Shown here piece by piece: positions 9,466 through 22,100 of a stretch of DNA of 64,000 bases. The DNA is taken from NCBI GenBank assembly GCA_963691705.1, contig OY829537.1, forward strand, positions 55,528,304-55,592,303, in the 5' to 3' direction. The position numbers and the translations under genes were made by a program. This DNA is from Viola odorata. Taxonomy: Eukaryota > Streptophyta > Magnoliopsida > Malpighiales > Violaceae. Each line of letters starts with the position of its first letter. Position 1 is the stretch's first letter. The notes below the pieces were generated by a model. It had not been told where the DNA came from and made no database searches. It saw only the letters and a program-made list of their open reading frames with translations.

Positions 9466-11587
9466 TCATGGAAGAACTCCTTTATTGCCCCCGACATCTA
9501 TATTCTTCAATCTCTCAAAGGCGTAATCAGCTATCTTGGCAGGATCGAAAGCCTCGCTACGGTAATAATCTAGGAACCCAGCGGCAAAGGCTTGTATCGC
9601 CTTATCTTTCCACCGGGATATCTCATTGGGCACCTTCGCTAACTTTGCGTCGCGGGCCGATATCTCTTCATGAAGGAGAGAGTTTCTTTTATTGGCAACC
9701 ACCAGTTCTGCCTCCAAAAGCTCTATCTTGGCCTTCCCTATCGACTTCTCTCTGGCCAATTCAGCACGGCAGTCATTAAGCTCTGCTTGGGTATCGCTCT
9801 GGAGTTGCGTCAACTCCGCCACCTTAGCGGGGGAACCTCGAACCTTGTCACCATGGATATCAAGAAAGTAATTCAGCATGCGAAAGCTAGCCAGCACTTC
9901 ATTCAAAGCGCGTTCGCGATGAGCCTCCAGAGGAAGCTCTGACATCTCCTCCCTATCTTCAGGAGAGCTAAATATCGCACCTACAATAGAGCCTACCGGC
10001 TCGCTTTGCGATAGCGGGTCCGATATTCCTAGTGCGCGAAGTCCGTTGGTGCCGAAGGTGGACAGATCCAAGCGATAGGAAGTGGCTCCTTGAGGACCTT
10101 GAGAGGACAGATTGGCGATAAGGGGAGGAGAGCAATTTTCGGCGGAACCATCGACTCCTGAGATAGAAGTGCAGAATAATAGTGGAAGGCTATTTAGCAG
10201 AGGGTCAGGAGTAGCGGCAGGCTCAAGATTCGGTGCAGCGATATCAGGAATGAAAGAAGAGATAGGAGAGTCATGAGTGGCAGTTGGAGGAGGAAGGTTG
10301 ACCTCTGGCGAAACCTCGGAAGTATCAGGAGGAACGCAGGTTGACGCCTCAGCTGCTGCCGCTGTTTTGGAAGTACCCGCACCATCGAGAAAATCAGCCC
10401 CAATAGCAGGGCCTTCGTTAGCCTTCTTTAAAGTCGCCTCAGCGACTAGGTTGCTATTTCCCATTCTTAGCTTCTTCCGCTGAGCCGTGGAAGCATGACG
10501 AAGCCCAGAGTCGGTATCCATATCCTCGCTGCCGCTATCAGTTGCTTCTGTCTTAGGACGATTCGGAGTAACTCCTTTGTTCCGAATAGGTAACCAGTTC
10601 TCGAGAAAGCGAGAGGTCCGGTTGGAGATATCGCGCCTGGCAACAGTCTTGAATCTTTTTCTTTTTAGTGGAACGGCAGGGTGACTGGAACTCTCAGGTA
10701 AAGGAGATGGCGGCAGTGATTGAAGCGGCCTCACGTTCAGAGGAACATCCTTATCGCTCGACGGTTGATTCCCGGCGTCACCTGTCGACAAGACATATCA
10801 GAACAGTGAATAAGCCGAAGCGATAACGGGGGAAAGGAAACTTACTTATAGTACACTTCTCTATAAGCTTGTACAAGGAAAACTCTCGAATGCGAAAGGA
10901 CGAGCTCAGCTCCAGCAGCATGTTCGTTTGCCGATGTTCTTCCGTGGATATTACGGATGGGTTTGTCCAAATGGAATCATCAAGACACTGATTGAAACCC
11001 CTGGGCTAAGAGAAAGGCAATTTCACATTGAAGAAACCGCTCTTCCAATCGGCCACAGTCTCTTCTAAGCCCCGGAATTTCTGCCAGAATGACTGCACTA
11101 ACGCGTCATTCCACCTTGGGGTGATATCCACCACACAGTTACGGCACTTAAAACTAAAAAACTTGCAGAATAAATTAACAGACGGGACAAGGACACCCCG
11201 CAACTCGCAAATACGAATGAAGGCATGAATCCCACACCAGGAAGAAGGCGTAATCTGAGCCGGGTTGATGTTATATCGAACTAATAATCCTTTCACCGCT
11301 TCGTGGATGGGAAAGCGAAAGCCGTAAAGGAACATATTAAAATATACCATCCTATCGCTCCCCGATAGAGGGTCATGAAGCCGATGACCAGCATTAGGAA
11401 TTTTGACGGAGTACCCAGGAGGGAAAAAGATACCATTTTCCTCCAACTCTGCCTCCAATACCGCTTGATCAACAAAAATACTGGGTGTTCTCTCAATTTC
11501 TAAATCTATAGGCCGCTGGAGACTCCTCAAAGACCTATTTGTGGCCAGAGGCCACTGAGAATCCTTGGGTATTCTAGATGTACTCAT
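9466..11587 (-). pseudogene. Antisense gene aA of Tat-2, two exons, one nonsense codon
   Basis: Exon 1 is 11587-10846 (MSTSRIPKDSQ...), a 64-bp GT-AG intron lies at 10845-10782, and exon 2 is 10781-9466 (ends GGNKGVLP). Motifs in exon 1 match Tat-1 aA: GFRFPIHEAVKGLL, NPAQITPSSWC, PRWNDALVQSFWQ. Exon 2 has a basic stretch (PLKRKRFKTVARRD), a conserved segment TSRFLENWLPIR, a Ser/Thr/Pro-rich middle and a C-terminal coiled coil (about residues 565-640). One TAG in exon 1 near 11005 (after KLPFS) breaks it; TGG would fit there. The intron falls at the same codon and phase as in the other copies. Tat-3 is inserted 3 bp upstream of the ATG, separating it from its promoter, now at 23476-23485. Confidence 0.75.
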
Positions 11588-11590
11588 AAT
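11586..11590. repeat. Target site duplication of Tat-3, left copy (ATAAT)
   Basis: ATAAT precedes the TG of the left LTR, and the same five bases follow the CA of the right LTR at 23292-23296. Tat-2 aA upstream sequence resumes right after the second copy. Confidence 0.9.
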
Positions 11591-12187
11591 TGATAAGAAT
11601 TTGTCTTCTGCCGAAGGGTAGGAGGGGAATGGGCCTTTTCCAGTTCAGAGTCCGCGGAGGTCCGTTGTACTTGCAAGGCGCTGGAAGGGGTCTCCAGCGG
11701 AAACACTCCGAAGCTTAAGTCAGTATTTGTGGTAAATTTGGCAGAGCTTGGGCCAGTAAATTACGCTTACCTTCCTCCTTGGTGAGGGAGGTATTTATAG
11801 GCGAAGTGGAGCACTTCTGCGCGATCGGGATTGTGATGTGTTGACGTTCCCGTTAGGGGGTAAGGTCTTCCCGTTAGGTGGGATGTGTAGTATCGTGGCG
11901 TTAGATATATATATGGGGGTAGGCATTACCTAGGTAAGGCAACGCCTACACCTCTCAAGTGGTGCCGGGTTTGTCCCGGGGTGGGATAGCGCCCCAGGCC
12001 ATGACGGAGTGTTTCGCGAGACCCCCTCACTAATGTTGGCCATCGCAGCGTCAACCTTACAAAGAAGCGGATGGTTGTGAGGCTATCTCAACGGTGGGAG
12101 TGGTAGCTTTACCCCTCCCCCCCCCCCCCCCCCCCTCCGGTGGGGTATTGGACACAAATGCCCTTGTTGTTAGTTATATTGTTATCA
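11591..12187 (-). repeat. 3' LTR of Tat-3 (597 bp)
   Basis: It reads TGATAACAAT to CTTATCA on the - strand. It contains a long G homopolymer (+ strand C run at about 12118-12137) in the first tenth of the LTR and a TATA box (TATAAATAC) at 11792-11800. It is paired with 22698-23291. Confidence 0.9.
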
Positions 12188-12189
12188 TA

Positions 12190-12203
12190 AGCCCAACTGA
12201 AAA
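12190..12203 (-). other. LTR-adjacent copy of the TTTTCAGTTGGGCT motif (Tat-3)
   Basis: On the - strand CTCATTTTCAGTTGGGCTTA directly precedes the 3' LTR TGATAACA. It occupies the PPT position without being purine-rich and matches the Tat-1 boundary. Confidence 0.6.
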
Positions 12204-12390
12204 TGAGCCCGAGTGTTTACCAAGGGCTAACGCTCCCTTTTTTGGTTTATCGATCCTCTTCATACCGGAGCGGCTCTTTATTGGGAATGGGATTGCCCTA
12301 ACCGCTGCTCCTCTGAGTCTATAAATTGAAGTTTTTCTTCGTGCAAATCCCTCCTCATCTTTCTTGCCTTTTTCCTCTTGAAATTTCGCC

Positions 12391-12774
12391 ATGGATGAGC
12401 TGACCAGAAATTTCCTGATCTCCAAAACTCTGACCCTGAAGAACCTCACTGATGGCGACATCGGGTTCTTAGAGAGGATGATCACCAAGACCTCAGAGGA
12501 TGTCTTGGAATTGCAGGGGATATTGACCCCTATTTTGTCTAAGCAGCTGGGGGTTTCTTTGGAGGACTTCAGCCCCTTGGAGAGTTTGGCGAAGCTGGCC
12601 GCCACCACTTCCCACATTGAGGTGGTCACTTCACTGCTGCAGCAGAGGAAGGACCTACTGGCTTGCTGCTTAAAGGGTATGAGGGCCTGCTCTGCTGAAC
12701 TGATCTCTGTTGCTGACGCCCTGAGGGAGGTTCCCGTCATACCAGGGGAGGATGATGCCAGTTCCAACGCTTGA
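12391..12774 (+). CDS. Antisense gene aD of Tat-3, 127 aa, open
   Basis: This has the same length and start (MDELTRNFLIS) as Tat-1 aD, with mostly conservative replacements such as Glu/Asp, Val/Ile and Arg/Lys. A TATA box (CTATAAATT) lies at 12319-12327, about 70 nt upstream. A CATAAATAAATGG polyadenylation-like signal follows the stop at about 12854. It is flanked by the LTR-adjacent motif on one side and the inner motif (12940-12953) on the other. No known domain is recognised. The long frame on the opposite strand over this gene is only its shadow. Confidence 0.78.
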   Translation: MDELTRNFLISKTLTLKNLTDGDIGFLERMITKTSEDVLELQGILTPILSKQLGVSLEDFSPLESLAKLAATTSHIEVVTSLLQQRKDLLACCLKGMRACSAELISVADALREVPVIPGEDDASSNA

Positions 12775-12939
12775 CCGCGGTGTCCGCTTCCTCTCGTTTC
12801 TTTTTCTTTTGCTTTTTCATATGTAAATCCAGACGTTAAGGCCGCTCTGGCCATAAATAAATGGTTGTTTCTATTATTCTTAAATCTCCTCCTTTCCTTG
12901 CTTGATTCCTGGTTTCGTTAGTTGGGGCATTTGTTGCGA

Positions 12940-12953
12940 GCCCAACTGAAAAT
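12940..12953 (-). other. Inner copy of the TTTTCAGTTGGGCT motif between aD and aC (Tat-3)
   Basis: On the - strand TCATTTTCAGTTGGGCTCG. It is preceded by GTCCCGAGGAAGA, which is also present next to the inner copy of Tat-1. Confidence 0.6.
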
Positions 12954-13206
12954 GATTCTTCCTCGGGACTCAGCACTGCAGTGGTTGGACGGTTTTTTGG
13001 TGCCCTTTGATTGGCGCAATTTACGAGCGGGTATACCTGTGCCGGATCGGCTTCTGCAATTACGGTTATTTTTCCCAAGCGTCTTGATTGTTTTTTAGGG
13101 ACGTGCGAGAGAATCGGAGCACCTTCTTGGCTATTTAAGGGAGTTACTTTCCCTTTTTCCGTTCATCTTCATCTTCTTCTTTTTCTATTGCTCATTTGCA
13201 GGTCGA

Positions 13207-13629
13207 ATGGCAGATTTTTACTTTTTGAGTGCCGCAGATCGCGACTCCCTGCCAACCCCTCCGACTTCGCCGGACTCAGATCATCCTCCTCCGTCGCCAC
13301 CGTAGAGGCCTCCCGTCCGTCGAAAGGGCCGCAAGAAGCGAAAGGAGAAAACCTCCAAGGCATCCACCGCGCCTTCCTATCCTTCTGGCTCCGCATCCCA
13401 GGAGGGTAACAAACGCTTCCCTTCGCCTGACTATTCGTTGGAAAAAGCTTTCTCCCTTAATGCTAGCGCTAGAACGGTAGCGTCTTCTACTAAGGACGAG
13501 TCATGCTCGTCAGGGTTCGGCCTGGAGAGGGGAGCGGACAAGCCTTTCCCTTCTGCTAATGAGAAGATGCCGTTCCTGGACGATGATGAGGTCTACCACT
13601 ATGGCATCTACTGGCCTGATGAGGATTAG
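13207..13629 (+). pseudogene. Antisense gene aC of Tat-3, one Trp-to-stop change
   Basis: It starts MADFYFLSAADRDSLPTPPT and is collinear with Tat-1 aC over 140 codons, ending MPFLDDDEVYHYGIYWPDED. The only break is a TAG at about 13303 where Tat-1 has Trp (SPPW). A TATA-like CTATTTAAGG lies at 13131-13140, 72 nt upstream. TGAATAAAG at about 13672 could serve for polyadenylation. Confidence 0.75.
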
Positions 13630-14136
13630 TACCTTTGCGTTAGGCGTACTGTATGCGCCTTTTGGTGTTTTATGAATAAAGTGATGCTTTCCATGTTTGT
13701 CTCTTTGTCATTGTCTTTTCGTTAGCATGTCGATCTTGTATATAGCGTTAGCTAACGCGGGGGCTTAACCTTGCTGTGGTAGCCGTTTCACAACTATCCG
13801 ACTGGGTCAACTTTGTCATCATTTTGGGGGGTCGTGACGAATAACTTCTCTTCGTAGATTCCTTTACTATGGTTCCACGTGGCCAACCTCTTTTTACACG
13901 CGTCTCAGCCTGGTTGGTGGTTTCATTAATGCGGTGGCGTTTAACCCTTTAAAAAAGAGCCCTTTTCTCTTTCTAACACTTTTTTGCCCTCGCTCCAAAT
14001 TTTCTCTTTCGTCTTCCTTCGGCTTCTTCTCAGACGAACTTCCTGGTTGTCCGCCGCCGTCCGCCGAGTCACCCATAAATCTTTCCTTTCAAGGTACCCC
14101 TTTACTCTTTTTAGATTCCCTATTTGCTGGTTCACT

Positions 14137-16070
14137 ATGGTTAGGACTAGATAACTTAATCTTAATCCTGCCCAGATAACTCCTTCTTCCTGGTGCAGCA
14201 TTTATGCTTTTCTTCGCGCTTGCAAACTGAAGAACATTTTCTCCCCATCCCTTAATTTATTTCACAAATTCTTTAGTATGAATTGTCATAATTGTTTAAT
14301 CGGCATCACTCCTCGGTGGGATGACGCATTCGTGCAGTCATTTTGGCAGCGGTTTCGTGACTTTGAGAGAGGTGTGGCTGACTGGAAAAGTAGTTTCTTT
14401 TTCCTCGAGCTACCATCGCGTTTGTGGCGCATTAACTTTAACCGGGAACTCCTAGGACCCATTTGGACAAATCCCCCGATATTGACCAGGACTGAGCTAG
14501 CACAGGCTAACGCTTTGTTGGACGCGGGTTCCTGCTACCGTATCCGTGATTTTGCCTTGTACAAACCTCTGGAGGAGTGCGTTATGGGTGAGTCTATCTT
14601 TTCTCACATTTTCTTTTGCGTTCGTCCCTTGTCCTTACGCGTTTCTCTGGCAGGAGGCGCTGACGGTCGATCACCCGACAATGTTGACGCTCCTTTAAAT
14701 ATAACGCTGCTCCAGACTTTACCAGCCTCTCCCCCTGCCAAAGATTCTAATTGCCCGAGCGCTCGGCCTCAAAGGGGAAGGACTAAGACGGTTGCCCGGG
14801 GAGGGCGAAAGTTCAGCGGATCCGTCCGAGCGTCTCGTTTCATCGAGAATTGGCTACCAGATCGTCACGGGAGGACAGACTCGAGCCGACCCTCAACAAG
14901 GGTTTCTGATAGTGACGACGAGGATATGGATGTTAAACCAGACCTCTGCCATGCTTCTCCCTCCCTTCAGAAAAAACTTCGAACGGGTTCGACCGGACAG
15001 GCTGTCGGAGTTTCTTCTGCCAGCGCAACGGCTGCTTTCATACCCGTCGCTTTGTCTAAGGCAAGTACCTCTCAAACGGTGAAGATTACTGAGGCGTCGA
15101 CTACCTCCCACTCTACCGAAGCATGGGTTCCACTGACGGCAAGCTCCTCCCTTAACGCTCCTGATTCTCCCATTTCTCATTGCATTCCCGATGTGGTGGT
15201 CACGCCTTCCGTCACGGTCCCGGTTGCTGAGTTTCCGCCTAGGGCCCTTCCACAGTTGTTCTTTACCCCTATCTCAAACGTGATTACCGAGGGTTCCTCT
15301 TCGATTCCATCAGTCCATCTTTCCTCTCACTATCCTAACGGGACCCAGAGATATCGTATGAGCTTGAGAGGATTCTACTTTGACGGTCTCCGCGCCGTCG
15401 GGGTGTCTGATCCTTTTTCTAGAGATGAGCTTACCGCACCTTTGGTAGGGGGAATGATGAGCTCCCGCAGAGAGAAAGAAAAAATTTTCCAGCTTCTTCA
15501 CAGACTCGCCATCGGCTTGTTCTGAATGACTCTCTGGATACCTTCCGCCATCTGAACTATCTGTTCGAGATTCACGATCGCGAGTCGTAAAATTTTTCTA
15601 GCGCGATATGCGCTCAAAAGGTGCAACTTGACCAAGCGGCGGACCATGTGAGGTTGCTGTCGCGTCTTTATGATGAGTCACAAAAGGAACTAAACAGAGA
15701 GAGGTCCGCCGAGAAAGTAAAAATGGAGGTTCTGGAGGCGGAGTTAGCGTTGGAAAAGAAGAGAAATCTCCTTCTCTGTGAAGAGATGCTGGTTCGAGAT
15801 GAGGAGCTTGCTAGGACACCGCTGAAAATGGAGTGGTGGAAAAAGAAAGTCCTAGAAGCCTTTATTTCTAGATTCGCATCCCGCTTTAAGGGTGACTCTT
15901 CTGATCCGGCTCAGGTTGCTGACTATATTTCCACTGTTATGAACGAGGTTAGTGAAAATGGAGGTTCTGGCTCGTCTGTTCCGGAAGGAGAAAAGGCTGA
16001 CGGCAGCGATGGTGAGGGTACGCAACGTTTCACCTCAAGGGGCGGCTCGAGTGCCGTGGCAAATTCCTGA
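14137..16070 (+). pseudogene. Antisense gene aA of Tat-3, internally deleted
   Basis: Exon 1 is about 14137-14587, a 66-bp GT-AG intron lies at 14588-14653, and exon 2 is 14654-16070. The start codon is followed after four codons by a stop, then the frame resumes at NLNPAQITPSSWC. Compared with Tat-1 about 90 codons, including the FPVHES block, are deleted. A frameshift occurs near 15490 and TAA near 15588; the coiled-coil end then runs to the stop at 16070. The intron position and phase match the other two copies, giving VMGGADGR across the junction. A TATA-like CTTTAAAAAAG at about 13947-13957 lies about 190 nt upstream. Confidence 0.75.
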
Positions 16071-16708
16071 GTCCCCCTTTGATTGTTATTCCATTCTCTA
16101 TCTGTATTTCTTTTATTCTTCCTTGGAAATTCACTTGACTTTATTCTTTCTGTAATAATGCTGACGCCATGCAACCTTTACTGCAACGTTTGCCTTATTG
16201 TGTTGTTGTTGTTATTTATTCTTCGTTAGTGTCTTTGTGCTGTCGTGTCGTTTCGCATGGTCGAGCGGTAAGGTCAGCACTGCTTTTTAGGTCATTAGAT
16301 GCTGCAAAATCCCTCATTAATACGATTTGAAAGATAATGATGAGGAGAGACACGTGTCCTTTTTTTGGAGAGACGTTTGAAGCAAGCCCCTTCTTGGGAT
16401 ATGTGAGTGCTGAAGCGTTTCCTCTTCTTTTTCAAAACTTACGCCTTCTCGTGCGTGCCAGTCTCTTTGTCACGCCGTTTCGCCATGTGTCAGTTGCTAG
16501 CTGGTCATGCCTTTTTCTACTCTTTTAGGGTTATATATATTGCTTTCCCTATCTCATTTTTTTCTTTTTTAACCTCTTCTCACGTCCGTTGTTACCTTCT
16601 AGAAAATAGCCCGCGCCGCTCTTTCTTTCCGGTCTGGTACTCCTACCGTTTTCTTTGCGAAGGTACATACGCCCTTTCTTTCTTTTTTCTCTCTTCTTTT
16701 TGTCGATC
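16071..16708 (+). other. aA-aB intergenic region of Tat-3
   Basis: No coding frame is supported. It contains the aB TATA box (TTATATATAT at 16531-16540), about 170 nt before the aB ATG. The pyrimidine-rich stretch before the ATG is probably 5' UTR. Confidence 0.5.
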
Positions 16709-18986
16709 ATGACTAAGACTCGTTCTAAGAACCCTACTGAGGAAGGGGATCCTCAAAGGTCCGCTGGGGAGGAAAAAATTGATAATACTCCTACTTCTCT
16801 CTATACTTTGCCTTTAATTCGCCGTAGATTGGCCGAGTCTAGTGTTCAGTTGGATTATCCTGTGCATGTTGCTTCTGAGTCGCTCCGCTTGAACAGTCAT
16901 TTGCCTGGCAATAGCAGAATGTTGTATGCCAAATTGTTTGATTATGAGTTTTGGCTTCCTCTTGACCCACTCGTGAAGCTGTTACTGGCTGATTCTGATC
17001 TGGCTCTGGCTCAACTGAGCCCTAACGCAATTTGCGTTGTTAGTGCCTTTGCGGCATTGTGTCGATTCAAGGCAATCACATCTCCTTCTTTGGCGTTGCT
17101 TCACAACATTTTCCAGCTATATTCTCATAAGGAGGTGATATCAGTGTCCCCCCGTTATGAAGATGGGTCCTTGAAGCCCTTTACTTGGAAGCTTATGGGT
17201 ATTGAATCCTCCGTTCCTCACTGGAAGGAGGGATTTTTCATTGTTGACTTGCCTGAGCCTTTGTGGAAGGCCGGTTTTAATGAGGACATTAAAGATGGGG
17301 CTTGGGGTAGCAGAAAACCCCTCTCTGACTAGGAAGACGGTTGGTTGAAAACATTGCTTCAGTTGGACTTTAGTGTTGACGCCTGTAAAGTGGCTAACGG
17401 GTTGGATATGGAGAAATGCAAAAAGGGTGAGCGTTTGGCCTTTTTCCTTTATACTGCCGAGAAATGCTAACGCTAACATTTTGTATCTGTGCAGTGCCTC
17501 CACCTGGCTGGGAGCCTGAGTATTTTTGAAGAAAAAGGAAACAGGAGCAGAAGAGGAAGGCAGCGGTCGAGGCTATCGCAGCTGTTGAGAGGGAAGCTGC
17601 TGCCACTTTGGATACTGCCCAAACGCTTCCCCCACGAGCTCATGTTGCGAAGAAGAGAGCTAAGAAGACGAGCGCTATGCCTCTCGTACCTGCCGTTTCT
17701 TCGGAGGCGACAGCTACTGCTACCTCTTCTGGATTTCCTCTGATTCCTTCGGACACGCAGGTATTTGTGCTTTTCTTACCGCTTTCCTTTTTTCCTTCCG
17801 TGCGGTTTCTTATTATGTTCTGTGCTATCAATAGGTCGGCACTGCTTCTGCCCCTTCCTCTTCTCTTAGTGATAAGTCTATCGCGGAGGCCCTCCTAGAG
17901 CGTCAGAAGAAGGTTTGTTATGAGTTTCAGAATAGACCCTCTTCTTCTGCCGTTGACCCTCTTCTTTCTTCTCTTGGGGGCGGTGGCACGCCTGTTGGGC
18001 AATCGTAGGGAGTTAACTTCAGCGGCGATCCTCGTACTTTTGGTGATTCTTCGATTTACTCTTCTTCCGCCGCTCACGCTTCTAACCTTGAAGCGCTTGG
18101 CGAAGAGGGGACTTTCGTTCCCAACATGGGGGATTCCAGCAGCCGTCCCCCTTCTCCTGCTACTCTGCTTTTTCTTCCGATGTCTCTGCATGCTGCCGCT
18201 AGGGGCGGCCCTGCTCCTAGCTTGATGGTTGGTGCCACCTCGCATCTTCCTCCCGTTCTCCCCACTCACCAGATTGACTTGCGCTCCTTCAGAGATAACG
18301 TTCTGCAGTTTCCAGCAGATGCTACTGATGACACTATCCTCGCGTCTACCTCCTATCTGGCGGCCGAGATGATGTTTCTTCAGAGAGAACAGGATGCCTT
18401 CGCGGCCAAGAGCCCGCAGGAGCGCATAAACTTTCTCCACTCCCAACTGTTTTCTTCGCTTTGCCATCTTCATTACATGGATGAGGAAAACGCCAAGGAG
18501 ATGGCAAATGGGCAGGGAGAGATAGATAGGCTGGTATCCGAGCGTGAGCGTTACCTGGACGCCCTTACCGCCATTAAATAAGAATTATAGGGTGCCAAAC
18601 AGGAGGCCGCAGTTGCTAAGCAGGGGGCAATGACTGCTGAGCAAAAGGTGGAGGCTGTCAGGCTTGCTTTGGAAGAGGAAAAACAGAAAAGTGTTGCTCT
18701 GAACGAACGTCTTTCTCGAGAGGAGGTCGAATTGCGTCAGGAAAGACAGAGAAATGCCAAGATTTCTGTCGAGCTTGGTCTTTCCGCCGAGAAGAATCAG
18801 TGGTACTTGAAGGAGGGTGGGGCGATCATGACGGAGGCCCTTATGTACCATTACGGGGCGGCGAGTCTTCGTGTTCAAGACCTTGCCGATTATTTTGACA
18901 AGAGGGTCGCGACCCTTTCTGATGAGGACTTCCACCGCTCGCGATCCGCTCCACAAGGAGGAGGCCATTCGTCGACTGCTTCTTAG
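16709..18986 (+). pseudogene. Antisense gene aB of Tat-3, three exons, several stops
   Basis: Exon 1 is 16709-17426, exon 2 is 17495-17760 and exon 3 is 17835-18986; introns of 68 and 74 bp are GT-AG and fall at the same codons and phases (1 and 0) as in Tat-2 aB. The N-terminal domain carries FWLPLDPLVKLL, AQLSPNAICVVSAF and SVSPRYEDGSLKPFTWKL. The C-terminus has a coiled coil (EQKVEAVRLALEEEKQ) and ends GGGHSSTAS. Stops at about 17330 (TAG), 17527 (TGA), 18006 (TAG), 18579 (TAA) and 18588 (TAG) inactivate it. Confidence 0.75.
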
Positions 18987-19143
18987 GCATATCCTGCCTG
19001 ATTTTTTGATTTTGTGGCCTCTATGCCTTCCTTTTTGTAATATTTGACAATATCACTCCTCTACTACTTTTTGAATGGAATCTCTTCACCTACTTCGCCC
19101 CTTAATACTCGTTTGTGTGGCTGCTCGACCGTAGCGTTTACTG
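18987..19143. other. Junction between aB 3' flank and truncated pol in Tat-3
   Basis: Only about 157 bp separate the aB stop from the end of the pol frame. In Tat-2 this interval would hold RNase H, integrase and the tandem repeats. Pol loses homology right after the RT segment PSKIKAIQDVIP, so the deletion breakpoint is close to 19150. Confidence 0.6.
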
Positions 19144-22100
19144 TCATGTTTTCTTTCTTAGAGGTATCACGTCTTGGATGGCTTTTATCTTTGAAGGGTT
19201 AGGCTGGATGCCCTTCTGGCTGACTACATAGCCCAAGAATTTACCCGTTTGGAACGCGAACATGCATTTTCGTGGATTTAATTTCATTTTGTATTCTTTC
19301 ATCACCTTAAAGAACTCTTCCAAGTCAGCCAGGTGGTTTTCAAAGCTTCGACTTTTGACCAGGATGTCGTCTACATAGGCTTCTACGTTTTTCCCAATCT
19401 GCTTTTCAAAGACTTTGTTTGCCATGCGCTGGAATATTGCCCCGGTGTTTTTCAGCCCAAACAGCATGGCAGTATAGCAGTAAGTGGCCTTTGGGGTGAT
19501 GAAGGCGGTTTTTTCCTCATCTTCCACGGCCATGGGAATTTGATGATACCCGGAGTTAGCATCTAGAGAGCTTAGGTAGGCATACCCAGCGGTTTGATCG
19601 ACCAACTGATCGATTCGAGGAAGGGGATAGCAATCCTTAGGACAGGCGTCATTTAAGTCGGTGAAGTCAATACACATGCGCCACTCTCCATTAGGCTTGG
19701 GGACTAGCACGGGGTTAGCCAGCCAAGTCGGGTATTGGACTTCTCGGATGAATCCCGTGTTTGTTAGCTTTACTATTTCCTTCTCGATAGCCGTTACCTT
19801 TTCTGGTGAGAAAACACGCCGCCTTTGTTGAACGGGCTTAGCGTTAGGGTCAATGTTAAGCCGATGTTTCGCAACTTCTCGCGAAATTCTGGGCATATCC
19901 GCTGGTTTCCAAGCAAATTCTCTTTTGTATTTTCTTAGCAGTCGAGCTAGCTGTGTATTCTCTTCAAGGCTTAGCTTTTCGCTGATTAAGAGATTGGCTT
20001 CACTGTCCTCACCGATGGGTATTGATATCATCTTATCTAGCGGTTGAGTGCGCTTTTCTTCCTTGTCTTCAAAAGGATCGTCCGCTACGCAAACGTAGCG
20101 ATCACAGCTTCTTTGAGTCATAAGTAAGTAGCATTCGGCAGCCAGGTTCTGGTCTCCTTTAATTGAAACCACGCCCTCCCACGAGGGGTATTTCATCCGC
20201 AGGTGTTTTTGTGATATCGCTGCCCCGAAACGATTAAGAAACGGCCGCCCTAGTATGGCGTTATAGGGTAGAGTCAGGTCTACGACCAGAAATAACAACT
20301 CTTCTGAGAGTTTGGATGTGTCCTCTCTGAAATACACTGGTAGTGACGTGATCCCTGTCACTGGGATTGGGACTCCATCAACCCCAATAATTGGCCTTTT
20401 GCAAGGCGTTAGCTCCCCGTGAGTACGTTTCATCAGATTGTATGCTTCTAGCGAGAACAGATTTACCGCGCTCCCGTTATCGACAAGGGTTCTTCTTACT
20501 CCATGACTACCGATAACGGGTGTTACCACCAATGCATCATTATACGGGAAAACAATGCCTTTCTCATCTTCCTCCGAGAAGGATAGCACCATCCTGTCTA
20601 ACGCGCTTATTGCCTCGATTTTCACCTGTGCGCTCTCTCGTTTGCGTTTTGCCCCGGGGTCGGGCGTTTGTTGTATTGCTTCGTCAAAGGAGGGTGTCCC
20701 TCCCGCGATAATATTAATCATAGGCACCTGGTCGCCGTGAACAACGAGTGCCTCTCTATTTTGCCCGAGAGGGATCGCGTTGGCTCCCGTGGCGTGAGAA
20801 GGCTTTTGCCTATGGTCAGTTGTTCCTTCTGTCGGATTATTCTTGGCTCCCTCTCTTGCCTTGGTGGCAAACTCTCCCAGATAGCCTTCTTCGACCAGAC
20901 GTTCTATGGCCAGTTTTAGCTCTCTGCATACATCGGTTGAATGTCCCTTCACTTTATGGAACTTACAGAACGCGTTTTCCCTTCCTCCCATTATCACTCC
21001 CGGTTTCACAGGAGCTGGGTAACGGATGGGTAGATTTCGCTGCTGGACTATCGCTAAGATTTCAGCTCTTGGCAGTATGAAGGAAGGGAGATCAGGGTCA
21101 TATATTCGGCCCTTTGGCGGATCCGCTTGTTTCCGAGTGGGGGACCCTCCAGGCCTCCCTTTTGAAAAATTACCTCTCTGCCGATTAGAAGCCTTGGCGG
21201 TGTACTCTTTCCGTTGACTATAGTCGTCATTTGGTAGCGTATCAGGAGTGTTGTGGTGCGGGGCATTAGGGGCCAGGTATGGGTCTGTCGTTATGTCCCG
21301 CATTCGCTCTCTATTTTCCTCTTCTTCCATCCTCGTATAATTATACGCTTTTAGGCGTAGTGCATCCAAGGTCAATGACGGGTCCACCATTAATGCGTCT
21401 CTCAATTTCTCGTAACGGCAGTTACGCTTAAGGGCTTCCACTGCGAAATCGATGGTTACCCCCGGTGTCAAGGATATTTCGCGATCAAATCGACCTAAGA
21501 ATTCATTCAATGATTCTTGTGGTCTCCGATGGATATCAAATAGCACAGCCGCTGACTTTCTGATAGGGATTGCGGTGCTAAACCGACTCCTGAACTTTTC
21601 TTCTAGCTGGGAGAAGTTATCAATGGATCCAGCTGGGAGTCCCTCGAACCAAAGACGTGCCACTCCTGACAGTGTCATGACAAAAATTTCGCACAGTGCG
21701 GCATCGCTACGGGTTTGAAACTGCACAAAGTCTTTCACCTTGTTAAGGTGAGAGATAGGGTCTTTCATGCCATCATATGATTCTGTGGGGAGTTTTATAT
21801 GTCGATGGACCCTGTGGTGCCTCACGCGGTGACTGAACGGGTGACCAGCGTTACCGTCGTGGGCTCTGCGAGGTCGATGCGGGTGCGGATTTTCAGCATC
21901 GTATCTTGGGTTCTGCGGGTCGTATTCAGGATGCCGCCTGGGAGATCGGCTGCGGCTTCTTGGCGTTCGAGTTCGTCGCCCTCTGCTACTGGATCTCTCA
22001 CTGTATCTGGGGGATGGTTCTCTAAACATATCACCGCGCCTATCATCCCAATGCTCCCTATATTCGTCGCGTCGGCAGCCTTCTTCAGGGACAAGGATTT

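Noticed and set aside
12174..12854. 226-aa frame on the - strand over Tat-3 aD
   Set aside because: It is the shadow of aD. The + strand frame is the one conserved in three copies with TATA box and start codon.
17895..18473. 192-aa Arg-rich frame on the - strand within Tat-3 aB
   Set aside because: No counterpart in Tat-2; it lies opposite the conserved aB exon 3.
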